64,000 nucleotides of DNA from Ceratobasidium sp. AG-K (lineage: Eukaryota; Basidiomycota; Agaricomycetes; Cantharellales; Ceratobasidiaceae). The stretch covers positions 1,550,001 to 1,614,000 of the forward strand of contig JAWNGF010000003.1 in assembly GCA_037039685.1 (NCBI GenBank). The letters run 5' to 3'. Every line of letters starts with the position of its first letter. The first letter of the stretch is position 1. The notes below the pieces were generated by a model. It searched no databases. It was not told the DNA's origin and was given only the letters and a program-made list of their open reading frames with translations. Below are positions 1-11,814 of the stretch, one piece after another. The position numbers and the translations under genes were made by a program.

Positions 1-290
1 TTGTATGTGAGCTTTGATAACGCCAACGATTCAGGATCATTGCTTTCAAAGAGGAAGCGATGCCGAGTGTCCAAATGGTATTATCGTGTTCCTAGTCTTG
101 GGTGTTTTACGCCCAAAGTCATGGTCAGAGAAAGTTTAAGCTTTGTGGGTTGGATTTTTGATGGCCTGCTTAAACTGCCCTTTATACTAAACTTATCCAA
201 CACGCCGTCACTTGCTGGGCCATTAAAAGCGTGCAATGTTGTATTTCATTGTTACATGTTATCTATTCGGCTAATGTACGTATTCGGTGC
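1..290. other. Left edge, no gene recognised
   Basis: This stretch follows the 3' end of SQS1. An open frame runs through it on the plus strand and on into SQS1, but its protein has no recognisable domain and it lies opposite the conserved G-patch exon, so I read it as a shadow. The stretch probably holds the SQS1 3' UTR and intergenic sequence. Confidence 0.5.
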
Positions 291-3200
291 CTACTTGTAT
301 GTTGCACCGAGACCAAGCTTGGTTCGCTTCATGACTGCAACCAGCGGATCTGATATACCACCCGACTTGCCAATGTTGGATCCCTCACTCCATCCCATTC
401 TACTCAATAACTTGTGGCCGATGTTGTCTTCTCCTATCTTTGCCGCCGCTCGGCCCACAATCTCGCCGTCACGGGTCTTGATGCTCGACTTGGGCTTCCC
501 TGAACCACCATCCGCTCGACGATAGTATGCTTTGTTGAATGCGGCGATACCTCCCCCCTCTGCGTCATCGTCTGCATTCACTAGCTTTCGTATCTTGGCT
601 TCGTTGATCACTACTCCGGTGCGACTCGTCCTAATAAGCGTTACGTAACGTCCAGTTCCACTGCCTTTGCTCGAAGTGTTGATGCCAAAGCATTCGGCGA
701 GTAAATGCACTCGGCGTCGAGATTCCTTGTCCATTGCTGGAAGCGCCATGGTACGTAAGCCGAGGTTGGACACAAACGAGCGTAGTCTAGTTTCGACGGC
801 GGAAAGTGTCGGCAGCGCGTTCGAGTTGAACAAAAACGAAGCTTTCGAACCAGCCCCACGTTTAGGTTGTTCGAGCGCGGCAGCCTGGCGTTGAAGTGCG
901 CGCAGGCGCTTGTTCTCGGCCTTCTTCTGACGGTCGCGCTCCCATTGAGCCGCCAGTTCTGGTGGAAGGTCTTTGTTCTTTTTGCGGGATGCGGCTATGG
1001 TCGAGATATCCGATCAGTACTCGGTCGGGGAGTGAGGAATGTAGTGCCTACGGCTCAATGGCGGACTGATAATACCCCGTTTTCGTTCACGCTTCAATAG
1101 AAGCTGTTCTTCCAATTGCTCCTACAAGCCGTCAGCATCGTACCGATGAACGTTGAAAACATACATACTTCTATCTGAGCAATAAACTCTTCGTCCTCCT
1201 CTGCCCAAGTGAACCCACCCTCCGTGTCATCATCCGAGTCATCCGAGTCGTCGTCCATACGGCTCTTGCCTTTCCCCTTTTTCTTCCCCTTTCCTTTCTT
1301 CTTTCCTTTTTTGCTCTTCTTCCCAGAACCCGACTTGTTCTGCCTCATTCGGTTCAGACGGGTCACGAAGCTGCCGTCAATGTCGTCCGAATCTTCATCG
1401 TCCTCTAGCACCTGCGCGATTGTTTCCTCTTCGGAGCCAATGAGATCCCTCTCCGCCTCAGCGATGATCCTGTTCAATTCCTCTTCCTCGTCTTCGCTCT
1501 CGCTCTCATCCTCGCTATCGACGTCCTCGAGCGCCTCGTCCTCTTGGCGAAGCATTGCCTCGTCTTGAATATCGTCCATGCTTACCCACTCGCGCGATTC
1601 TACGCCTTGTACGAACGCGAGCATATCGGCGGACGATATATCTTCGGCATCCCTGGGTCTTCTCCGTCACTGTCGCTCTGGCTGCCGCGGTCTTTATCGA
1701 CTTCGGGTCGCTTGGGTGGCCCTTCGTCACCCCAATCTAGGTCCGAGTCCCCTTCTCGAGGCACACGCGGGAACTTGCCCTTGGGCCTAAAACCGAGCCC
1801 ACGGTGGCCAGAATAGTTTGGAACTGGCTTGCGAACCCGAGAGGCGGCAGAACGCGGAGTGAATTTGAACGTCATATTGTGGAAATTGGGCGTAGCAGGT
1901 CGAAGTGTTGAAGGCTGGGTGGATATGGCCTCAAGCGCTGCTTTTGCCAATGGCACATCTACATTTCTACCAGGACTTTCGCGTGTCGTTTTTTGGGATG
2001 CAAATTCGAAATCCATGTTGTGAGGGCGTGACGAGGGAGTTCGTGCTTGCTCCGTTCCCAAAATGTGCTTGTGGCTCCTTCCCGCGATCGAAGAGTAATT
2101 CGATGAGGGAGGTTTAGTTGGCGCGGGGGTAGTGTCGACGAACATAACCGACGAAAGATCCTCAAAGTCAACGACAGGAATGAACTCCGATGGTTCTTCC
2201 TCGGAAACGGGAGCAGGAGGGCTGGGAGCTACGTTAGGTGGAGCAGGGGCCTCCATAACTGTATCTAATTTTGGCTCTTCTTTATACGGGGGGCTGAAGG
2301 ATGCCGCAAGTGGGGACGGACGCATAGGGGAAGGTGCCGACCCAAACATATGCGCAGGTCCAGGGGCACCAATCATAGGCAAGGGAGTAAGAGACCGGGC
2401 CGGCGTGCGTGGCTGCGGAACGAAAAGTACGACATCTTCGTTGTCAGAGCCGGATTCCGAGTCGTTCTCGGTGATGGGGGTGATGACGGTTGGAATAGAA
2501 GGATTGTTGGGCGGCTTGGGAGTCGCCGATCGGAAAGTTTCGTCACGTGGAGTGAGAGCTGCGTCTTTTAGCGCAGTTGCGAGTGAGACGGCAGACGATA
2601 TGTCGAGTTTGGGTAATTCTTTCAAGGAGGATGGTCCGGGTAGTGGAGCCACAGCGGGCTCGGGCTGTACGTCGGTATCGTCGTCCAACGTATCTTCTTC
2701 CGATTCTTGTTGATCACGGAGTTGTGCTGTGAATGCGGCCTCAATTATGTTGGCCGTGGGGACACCGTCTCCTGCAAACTGTCAATCCATTTCCAAATAT
2801 CATAATGACGCACACTACGCACCCTGTACTAGATCTACCATTTCGGCTTTGAATATATCCTCTGCTGCATCCTCTTCAAACAAAAATCGAGGGGTTATTG
2901 TTGCTGGAACAAAATTGATCGGCTCCAATAATCGATTTTGGTACTCGGGGCCGTTGCCGTAGTCACGCCCCACGTACCCAAATCCTCGTCCACGGCCACG
3001 AGGAAAGTCGCCCCGCCCCCCTCTAAAGCTACCTCCGCCTCGTGCTCGAGGTTTGAAGTCTCCTCTGCCTCGGGGAACAGGCGAGCCGCGCCCTGCTGGT
3101 GTGGATGGGCCAGAGCCACGAGTGTTTCCTCTGAAGCCTCCGCGACCAGCTACAGGCACAAATACCGAGGAAAACGCACCCCTACCGCGCCCCCTCCCAC

Positions 3201-3375
3201 GGGTTGACTTTCCTACATAGCCATCAAAGACTGCCAAAGTGCTGTTAAGATCAGGTGGGAGATCCACATAGGACTACTTGCCAAGGAAATCGTCCCCAAA
3301 GTCCTGGTCCAAGTATATGTTTGGATAACCACCACGGCCTCCACGTCCTTTTTTTGATCCACGTTTGCTAGGCAT
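291..3375 (-). CDS. SQS1: Sqs1-like R3H and G-patch RNA-binding protein
   Basis: Probable homolog of yeast Sqs1, a G-patch cofactor of the DEAH helicase Prp43 in pre-mRNA splicing and ribosome assembly. The order seen is: a basic start (MPSKRGSKKGRGGRGG), an RG/RGG-rich stretch, a long acidic and Ser/Pro-rich middle, a Lys/Gly tract (KKGKGKKKGKGK), a conserved segment DLPPELAAQWERDRQKKAEN, an R3H domain (RRRVHLLAECFGI) and a C-terminal G-patch (GWSEGSNIGKSGGISDPL) ending at TAG 291-293. The start at 3375 is the only upstream ATG in frame. Introns read by eye include 2772-2822 (51 nt) and 995-1051 (57 nt). Two oddities: an in-frame TAG near codon 34 that only a 36-nt intron (3242-3277) would remove, and a frame change near 1600-1672 with no GT..AG explanation. 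It diverges from COG2 across 119 bp. Family assignment is firm; the exact exon structure is not. Confidence 0.85.
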
Positions 3376-3494
3376 CAAGACAGAGGGCGAGGGTGTGAAC
3401 GATGTGGCTACAGTCAACCAAGGAAGGCGATCAGATCTTATGTAAGGTTGTGAGGAGTGCGTAATGCGTGGTCATCTGGGCGCTTGCGAACGTC
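3376..3494. promoter_or_regulatory. Shared SQS1/COG2 promoter gap
   Basis: The start codons of the divergent SQS1 and COG2 genes are only 119 bp apart, so their core promoters and 5' UTRs must share this gap. I see no clear TATA box. That both genes are transcribed from this gap is inferred from their arrangement. Confidence 0.5.
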
Positions 3495-6400
3495 ATGGAG
3501 GACGAGGATGGACTCCCATATGTTGCGCCCTTGGACGCGACGCACCCACTACTCAGCGCTCCTGGCGATGGCTTCGATGCCGACGAGTTTCTGTTGTCTC
3601 GTGCTCATACCTCGCTACCTGATCTTCGTACCGAGCTCAATGACTACCTAGGCACTCTCCGGTCTGAACTGGTCCATATTATCAACGAGAACTACGCCGA
3701 CTTTATTAGTCTAAGTACGGATTTGCGCGGCGAAGGGGAGACAATTGAGCTTCTTAGGACGCCTTTATCCGCGATCGTGACCGAGATTGAAGTCAGTCAT
3801 AAGGCTAGGCGTCGAAGCCGTGTCTCACATTCCCTGTAGGCATCTAGAACAGATCTTCGTGAAATTCAGGATGCAATACAATCAAAGCTCAACTCGCGTA
3901 CTTCTTTGCGTGAAGAGCAGGTGAGTGGCCTCGAAATTCGCATGGTCATATTCGCTAAAGTATCCTGTAGGGCATTCTTCGTTTGCTATTGAAGCTCGCG
4001 GACTCTGTTTCGCGCGTGGAAGTACTGTTGGCAATTTCTCCCTCCAAGGATGACTCCCCAAATGTTGGAACCATGTCGCCTCAAGCTACCTCTTTGGCCA
4101 CATCCGATGGACTTGGGTTGCGTGGCATGGATGGGCTACGGCTGCATGTCACGGAAGACGACAGTGAATCCAAGTAGGTTTACAAAGATCGCTATCTACC
4201 TCGTGGAGTACTCATAGAAACAGAATTCGTGCGGGCTACGCGAAACATCTATCGCGTGCTGCAGGAGAACTATCCCAAGTGCTCTATCTTGCAGACAAGG
4301 CGCGCGAGAACGAATGCGCATTTGTGGATACCCTTCAGTTCGTACGTGATTTACTATAACCTCGCGACCTGAATTAAATAATAATTCGTACCTCTCAAAC
4401 TTTTGGGTACATATCCACAGCGAATAGACCGTATTACTTCAACCCTTTCGAGGGATTTGGACCACCACCTATCATCGACTTTGCGCGCTCTGACTGACCC
4501 TTCCACCATGCCTTCAACTGCTTCCGCCGAGCGAGCCCGACTTACATCAGAGCTGGTCGAATGCTTCAAAATCTACGATGCCTTGAAACTATGGCGGGAC
4601 GCCGAGGACGTTGTTCGACGAGAGCTTGTACGCCCATTCATGAAAAAGGTGTGACAGCGACAAAGCTTCTTCTATTTAATAAACAACCCACCTGACCATC
4701 ATACAGACCATCCACCCAGCTTCCTTGACCGCGCCCCAGTCGCCCATCCTCCCTCGGACGCCCTTCGCTCACCCAGCTCCCACTACCCTCCCCCCGCATA
4801 CGCCTTTTACGCCTTTCGCCCCACTCGCAACCGCTGCTGCTGCATCCTTCTCCCCGGGGTTGCTCATCCCGAAATTCTCATCCCCGAACCAGATCTCGGT
4901 GATATATCCATATCCGAGACCGACACGAACAACGCGAACGATGGGACAGGGGGCGATGCGCTAGTGGCATTGTACAACAAGATCCTCAGATTTGTACAGC
5001 GCGATGTGATGGGCGTGGTCCGGGTAGCTGAAAGTGTATCTGCCAAGTCGCGTCGAGGACAGTACGGACACGGCCTCGGGGGATTGAGTCCTGGCGGCTT
5101 GGGTATTAGCCCAGGTGGGCTTCCGGGTAGCAGCATTGCAGGATCTATAGGCCCAGGGTTATCTGGTTTGGTAGTGGACCAGGCATCCACTGAAAACCCC
5201 GAGCGGATTGAAATCATAGCCAATGTAGTTTGGGCCGAACTTGCCCGTGCGCTAATGGACGAACTGGGGAGTGTGGTCTTCGCTGTCGGTCGGCCCCATG
5301 AATTCAGACAGGTATATAATTCGCTTCATATCAGCTACTTCAACGCGTTGATATCTCCCTTGTCGTTCGCCAGAACTACACTACGACACAGAACCTCCTG
5401 TCAGCACTGGAGGCGCTTGCACCTCGATCGTCCGTCCCCGCGCTTCGCGCTCACCCTATCACCACGGCGTTCTCTAGGAGATGGCAGTTACCTGTGTATT
5501 TCCAGTTAAGATGGAAGGACATCGTAGGCAAATGCGAAGGGGTTCTTGGAGGTGGTCCAGGTATGCAACCACCCCTTAAATTGGGTTCAGCTAATTCATC
5601 AAGCGGTACAGGTGACAAGGGCGAATTTACCATGTCCCAAACAAATGCGGTATTCAATGCAATCAGGTCCTGCTGGAGCGCTCAGGTCTTTGTGCCTGAG
5701 CTCGGGCATAGGTTTTGGCGATTAACCTTACAGGTAGGGGCGGCTGAAATTCGACTCCATTCCCAGAAGGTTCTGACGCATATATACATCTAGTTATTGA
5801 GCCGATATAGGTCATGGATGGACGCTACACTCCCACTAAAAGACACGACAACCACGCAAGCAGACAGGGTAAGCCAATTCATAGCGACGCAGCACAATTG
5901 ACACACCAGCCTCGGCACCAAGGTATCCGCTCTAGCAGCACCTGGGATCGCGCGTCCTTCCACCCCGGATATAGAGCGTAATGCTTTAGATGACACTTCC
6001 TTGTCTTACTGGGATGCATTCTGGCTGATGTGCGCCTCCTCCAGCACAAGGTTCAAGCAGTATCACTTAGCCTTACACAGAATACTGAAATCCTTATGCA
6101 GGTACAGTCACTTTGGAAGGATGTAATAGAAGTACTGCTACCAGAGAGCAACGACATTGGCGAGGATGAAGAAAAGCCGGAAGGTATGGGGTAAACTACG
6201 CGGCTCAAACGCCTAACCAATCACGTCCCCTAGACACACTCCTACGTTCGCTAAAGAATCTCGAGGCGTATGAAAAATCGATTAGCGCCCAGACAATATC
6301 CATTCTTACCCGCCGTTGCGGTGAACCGCTATCCAACGCACGATCTATTCCTGCCCAGTATCGAGGTGCCCGTCGGTCCGTAACATCACCAAGCCCGTTT

Positions 6401-6856
6401 ATCGTGTCCGTGTGGAAACCCTTGGCGCGTTCTTCGGAGACAATGGCCCAGGAGAACGACTGAAGGAAAGCCTAGCAGCAGAATGGTGTGAGACTATATT
6501 TGAAGATGTTGTTGGAAAGTACGTGCTTCTTTCAAATCACTGAACACATGAGCGTAACCACGATTGAATGCGACAGATACACGGGACTCTTGGTCAAAAT
6601 AAAACAAACAGAAGAATCTCTAAAACGAGTCAACAAGAAGCCTACGTTCTCGTTATTCGGAGCGAGGAATACTGCGGGGGAAGAGCGCGATGACGAACGC
6701 ATACGAGCGCAGATGATGCTTGACGTTGATTCACTGGGTGATGAGGCGCGAGCACTTGGATTAGGCTTGGCCGACGTAGTTGAGAGGAGTGAAGGATATA
6801 AAGAGCTCAAGCGGGTTGCGGCACTGGGCGAAGCAGAACCTGTGACCCCTGCATAG
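3495..6856 (+). CDS. COG2: Conserved oligomeric Golgi complex subunit 2
   Basis: Subunit of lobe A of the COG tether, which captures vesicles recycling within the Golgi. The N-terminal segment is characteristic: DEFLLSRAHTSLPDLRTEL followed by YLGTLRSELVHIINENYADF. Later exons give LYNKILRFVQRDV, a helical middle, and a C-terminus with TEESLKRVNKKPTFSLFG and AQMMLDVDSLGDEARALG, ending at 6856. I chose ATG 3495 because the conserved MEDEDGLPY segment follows at once; the longer open frame needs a GTG. Many short introns fit, for example 3792-3839. Homology nevertheless crosses three frame changes without usable splice sites: about 4820-4880, about 5990-6006 (before ILADVRLLQHKVQAV) and about 6371-6400 (before VYRVRVETLGAFFG). 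Each would be repaired by one extra base, so these look like missing bases in the assembly; a decayed allele is the alternative. It converges with the arrestin-like gene, 139 bp from its stop. Confidence 0.88.
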
Positions 6857-6995
6857 AGTACGGTATAATCCATGGATATGTACACAATGACTATTGATAC
6901 AAGGACAGAGTTTCGCACAGAGAAAGGTATACACCACGCATGTACAAGAACCGCAAAAAAGGAAAGGCCCAACATGACTCGAATCCCATCACAGA

Positions 6996-8581
6996 TTACC
7001 AGATGCACCTCGGAGCAAGCGGTAGCGACGGATGTGCTCGAACTAACTCGTTACTCGTATACTCGTGTGTAGTCATTCGAACGACCTCTTGGTGGAAGAA
7101 CGTTGGTAACGAGTCTCCAAGAACACGCATATCCTGAGGTGGTTTGATGCATACACGGACCAGGTACTGTGACCAGATTTGAGTCTATGAGATGGACTCT
7201 GCGTCAGGCAATACTCACGTCAATTTTAAATACTCCGTCGATGCAATAGGACCCTTCAGCCTCTGGTTTTCCCCCAATTACACCCCCGCTTACAATTTTG
7301 GTACATCCCGTACTTTCATCCGCCTCCTCTACGCGCCACACCTCGCCGCTGCCGAGTACGGACTCCCGTGCTATGCGAACGTTGACAGAACTCGCAACCA
7401 GGATCCAGCGTTTTACTAAATGTACAGTCGCATGCGGGAGTAGTGCAAGGGCGGGAGACGAGGATTGGATAGTGAGGCGGAACGGAATCGGAGTACACGC
7501 CGTGTACACCTGGCGTTTGAGGAGAGAGAACTAGGAAAACTGTCATTGAATTTATTCCTAGGAAAATGCGCGAAACTTACTTTGACCGTTACACGCTCAT
7601 CTATATCCAGGGGTAGCGTGGCTTTGAGACTACCCTTGGTGGGTGTGAGTTTGATGGTCTGCCATATGTCATCGTCCATTGCAGATATGATATCTAACTC
7701 CTGGCCCAATAGATCGATAGGCGGCGGGTAAGAGCGAGGAAGATAGTGAATCTTCGTCATCGTGCTACGTCGATCGCAGGGTCAGTAGTGATTATTGCTA
7801 TGGTATTGCCGGAAATTTACCTTTCATGGCGATGAAATCTGGTCCTAGTCATGTCCACCCTTACACTATACTTGACTTCGACGTACCCTCTCATAAGAAG
7901 CGAGTGGTAGCTGGTTGGTGGAAGTGCCGCCATGCTTCCTTGTGCATATGTTGGCAGAGGGAAGTTGAAATCGTATGAAGAACGTGGAAGGATGTCAGAG
8001 TCATTGCTCCATAGTTTGAGCGTTTGGCGTGTCAAGATCGTTTGGAACTGTGCTATTGGCATTCCTCTTTCGACAAGAGTTGTCACACAAAGTCCTTCAA
8101 GCTTGGGCAATTTAACTTCCATGAAGGTATCTAGCTAATGAAGCTAGTAGATACTTACGGTCACATGGAGATCGATCGCGTGATCAGCCTTTCTGACAAT
8201 AACTTTGCCGGCAACTACACCATTAGTGCCATATACGGGCCACCTTGATGACCATATCCTTCGTCCAAGATCTAAAACAAGCCTTGATGATTTGTATATG
8301 TAGGCATCCGGCAGTGGGCGTGGGTCAAGCCGAGGCTCAGACGAGGCTGGTCTGGAATCTGTCCGAGAAATAACACGCTCAGTAGGACTTGGCTGTGAGG
8401 TATATACCGGCGCGCTGACTGAGTTTGGCGCTATTGAAACTGTGGGGTAAGCCGGGGGGAGGACATGCGATTGCGATTGATTGCTAGGTGCGGGGTTATT
8501 GCTGAAAAGTGCCAAATGCTGCTGTGTAAGCGTCGTCTCCAGCTGAGTGCGTATATCGACCGGATGCGCTACTTGAACCAT
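6996..8581 (-). CDS. Arrestin-like N-terminal domain protein
   Basis: Fungal arrestin-related proteins act as adaptors that bring ubiquitin ligases to membrane cargo, or as scaffolds in pH sensing. After a Ser/Pro-rich N-terminus of about 80 residues comes an arrestin fold: YKSSRLVLDLGRRIWSSRWPVYG, then VVAGKVIVRKADHAIDLHVT, LEGLCVTTLVERG, YDFNFPLPTYAQGSMAALPP and RGYVEVKYSVRVDMTR; later exons hold FRLTIQSSSPALALLP and the tail YLVRVCIKPPQDMRV. I joined exons through a 57-nt intron after DLHVT and others after FHRHER and DERVTVK. A PPAY sequence (PPxY type, a ligand for WW-domain HECT ligases) lies in the N-terminal stretch. The first ATG at 8581 is used; the frame extends upstream only through GTG. 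The stop is TAA at 6996-6998. Subfamily and cargo are unknown. Confidence 0.75.
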
Positions 8582-9219
8582 GGCCAGTGAGCGCTGAATG
8601 CGGTGGCGAAGACGAGATGTTACACAGTTGGAATTGCAAGAACCAGGAATTCGAAGGGGTGCCACATATATATCATGAATTAGCTACTGGCGCGATAAGA
8701 GCACCGTAGCCTTCCTTGCTTGATTAGGCAGCCTAAGCCCGCCCAGAACGACATGTGACCTCGCAGAGTCCAAATGAGGCCCGTTCACTATACGATGCGT
8801 CCCCAAGTCTAGGTTAAGCTTCTTGGCTACCCTATCGTGCTAAGCTGTGCCGTAAGCCAGGCTGATAGTGCTCCGAGGTAAGTAACAAGGACGTATACGC
8901 GTAACGAACAAGCGCCATTACCTTCAACATTTTGCTGTACTCAAGGACTGCATACGAGTTGCAGTGTAATGTATGTAATTAATAGCAGGCGCAAGACCGA
9001 GAAATGGGCGGGAAAACATAAATACGATTGCATACGGAGCAGGAGTTCACACAGTTTCACGATGGGGCATAATAGACCAGCCTCTAGACGTCCCCTCGCG
9101 GCTCACACTAATGACTTCCCACACCTGCGTTCGGGTAGGACGACGTTTAGATCCCGGAGCTAACCGTACATCACGGCGCTCATCCCAAGAGTTGTTCTTC
9201 TCCTTGACCTGCGAGTTGA
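8582..9219. other. Intergenic, no gene seen
   Basis: This gap lies between the arrestin-like gene start and the stop of the first tandem paralog. From about 9070 to 9219 on the minus strand it carries sequence that still resembles the C-terminal coding tail of the neighbouring paralog (see findings). The remainder shows nothing I can support. Confidence 0.45.
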
Positions 9220-10157
9220 TCATATAGTATCAAATGATGAGTAAAGAGTCGCCGACTCCTCCGTTGGCGATTCGAGGACGCTGTCGAAAAACTGTGAGAA
9301 TGACGAGTGCCGATGACTCTTTGGCGCAAATGCCAGTAAATAATGAGAGCCCGTGTCATCCTCTGAGGTTATTGAGGTAGCCCCGGAATCGCGCGAATCC
9401 AAGCTGGCTAGGCTAGGAGCGGACGCTGCACTTTGGGGACTTGTGCACGGTTCATGAGAGGGGAGCCTTATGGCTATGGTCTTTGATTCCTTGCTATATT
9501 CAAACTGGGGGAGGATAGATTCAGCCAGGTAACCGGCTGGTCGGGGTGGCTGGACGACGAGTCTTCCCATAGTTCTTCCTATGCTGGGCTCCACTTTATA
9601 TATATGTCACCCTGAAATCAAATACTGGCGGCTTAAACGAAAAACCCTCTCACCTTCAAAAACACATCCGACTGGATGACCCGAAGACTCCGAGTGAAGC
9701 AAGCCGTCCTGGCCTATGAAAAATACCTAAAATCCTGTTTAGTCGACCAGCCGTTGGATAGCCTAGATGTATCTACCTGGTTGGCAGAATCGGTATCCCC
9801 ACGTAAGTGCTCTAAGGAAAGTATGTAAAAAGAAATTGAAAGTATATCCCTATCTGGCTCACCAAGCGCATGCTTTAGTTGGTCTCGCAATGTCGGATCA
9901 TGGATGTTGTCTATTTGCAACGCCAATTCAGCGCATTGTGTCCTTTCAGAATGGCCTAGCACACCCAAGTGCATGTGTTTGTGGCTATGATTATGGTACG
10001 AATTAGTTGCCCTGATTAGAAAATAACCTGGTGGGAAGCCATGTAAGTTGTTGGGCATTGTAATGCTAAGTTGGCTGCTCGCAAGCGAATCTGTCATATT
10101 GCGGAATGCCAGGGAAGCGCTTGGGGGTTGGCGAAACAGCGGAGACTGCGAATTCAT
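9220..10157 (-). CDS. Tandem paralog A, unknown function
   Basis: I do not recognise this family. Four exons by eye: an N-terminal exon with GFPPGYFLIRATNSYHNHS and HKHMHLGVLG, a very short exon (EHLRGDTDSANQ), an exon with VFFIGQDGLLHSESSGHPVG, and a C-terminal exon starting EVEPSIGRTMGRLVVQPPRP and rich in Ser/Asp, with HRHSSFSQFFDSVLESPTEE. Exon sizes and splice sites match the next gene (10741-11814), so the pair is a tandem duplication. The GYF(L/V)IR and FF(I/V)xxDG segments are vaguely like beta-trefoil repeats of fungal lectin-like proteins, which is only a suggestion. The frame stops at TGA 9220, about 40 codons earlier than in its partner, while partner-like sequence continues downstream in another frame. 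ATG 10157 aligns with the partner's start. Confidence 0.6.
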
Positions 10158-10740
10158 GTCAAACACAAAGGTGAGGATTTAGATAAATGCAAGCTCCGAT
10201 TAACCGCTATTGACTATAAGTATCTTTGTACCCTTCGCCCAGCGGTTCACTACGGCAAACTGTACTTGTTTGTATTTGTGTGTAGCACCTCGAGGGCGCC
10301 TTTCAATGGTGCTTCTACCCCTATCAGACGTGATGCACATGTCCCTACTCGGAGCGTCTTCTTCGATCACAATAATTCAATAAAAGGAGGAGAACACGTT
10401 GCCTTCCATCGCACCTAGCAGCCGTGCCACCAGCGCTCACCTTCCAACGTGCAGGGTGATACACGCGTGGGCGATACTGTCTGCACCCCCTTGAACGAGA
10501 AATTCCTCGAAATAGTTAAATTTCAATGTAAATCCACATTTAGCGCTGGGACGGCAAAAGCGAATAACTAAAGGAGCCATATAGACATATATCCGACCAC
10601 AGAACAGCACGCAAAATGATGATACAAAGTCGAGAAAACAGGCGCATATATGCACACGAAACAGTGAATATGGCGGAGAATCATAGATTCAAAGCTCGAG
10701 CGACCATGTCTAGCGTTTCAAACGCAAGTACTCCGCGCTT
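10158..10740. other. Spacer between tandem paralogs
   Basis: Sequence between the start of paralog A and the stop of paralog B. It should contain the promoter of A and the 3' end of B. No gene or element is recognised. Confidence 0.4.
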
Positions 10741-11814
10741 TTAGTTAGCATGAACAATGTCCCACATTTGGATTGGGGTGGGATGTCGATGTGAGCCGCG
10801 GACCAATCGCACGCCTCGGCTCTCGTTCCAAGAGTTGTTTCTGGCCTTTACCTGGCCAAGCGAATGAACCGAAGAGGCATCAAATGAAGCATACAAGTTC
10901 GAGTCCTCTGTTGGCGACTCGACCAGTCGATCAAAGAACTGAGAGAATGACGAGTGCCGATGCTGCCTAGGCATAAACTCTAACAGATAACTCTGGTTGC
11001 AGTCTGCGTCCTCATCAGAGGTCACGAAGAGACCTATACCGGAATCGCTTGAATCCACACTTATTGAGCTCGGAGCACCGGAGAGTGCGCTCTGAGGGCT
11101 TACGCACGGGCTGTGCGCATGAGGGCTTAGGACTATCGATTTTGATGTCGCGTCGTATTCAAACAGATAGGGGAGTGAATCAGGGGATTGGCTAAATGGC
11201 CTCGGAGGTTGAACAGTAAGCTTTCCCATACCGGTCTCTACTTTTAATTCGGATATCTCAGGTATATTCTACAGCTCATTGAAACGCTACTCACCGTCGA
11301 ACTCATATCCAATCGGATGTCCGGAAGACTTGGAACGAAGTATGCCGTCGTCACTTACAAAAAAAACCTGAAATATTGTTGAATACACACATCAGACGCC
11401 AACGACCTTCGTCGCAATCACCTGGTTATCATGAATAGGATCGCCATGCAAGTGATCTGAGACAATCATAGGTAAGTAAACTCAAACGAGTGGTACCGGC
11501 CCCGTCGTACAAAACTCACCCAACGCATGTTTTATGTGCCCTCGAACCGATAGATCATTCGTATTTTCAACTTGTAGTATCAATTCGCCGTTTGGATGTT
11601 TTTCAGAGCGAACCACAGCTAGTTGCATATGCCTATCGCTGTGTTTATGGTACGATCCTGGAGCTCGAATTACGAAATAACCTGACGGAAATCCATTCAG
11701 AGTGTCGGATGGCAGAATACTAAGCTGACTACCAAGAAGTTGAGAGGATGCTGCAGCTAAACGTGCAACGGAGGAGGTGAGGGGTTGGCCCGTCGAGAAA
11801 GACCTAGAACTCAT
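10741..11814 (-). CDS. Tandem paralog B, unknown function
   Basis: Partner of the gene at 9220-10157, with the same four-exon plan. Exon 1 carries LNGFPSGYFVIRAPGSYHKH and DRHMQLAVV and ends in IKHALG at a GTGAGT donor. A short exon gives DHLHGDPIHDNQ; exon 3 gives VFFVSDDGILRSKSSGHPIG; exon 4 begins ETGMGKLTVQPPRPF and holds the conserved HRHSSFSQFFDRLVESPTED plus a tail (NNSWNESRGVRLVRGSHRHP) to TAA 10741-10743. There is no signal peptide or membrane segment, so it is probably cytosolic or nuclear. Conserved Ser-Pro and Ser/Asp clusters suggest a phosphorylated tail (inference). Function unknown. Confidence 0.65.

Noticed and set aside
1..525. 174-codon plus-strand frame at the left edge
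   Set aside because: It begins with TTG, overlaps the conserved G-patch exon of SQS1 on the other strand and encodes nothing recognisable.
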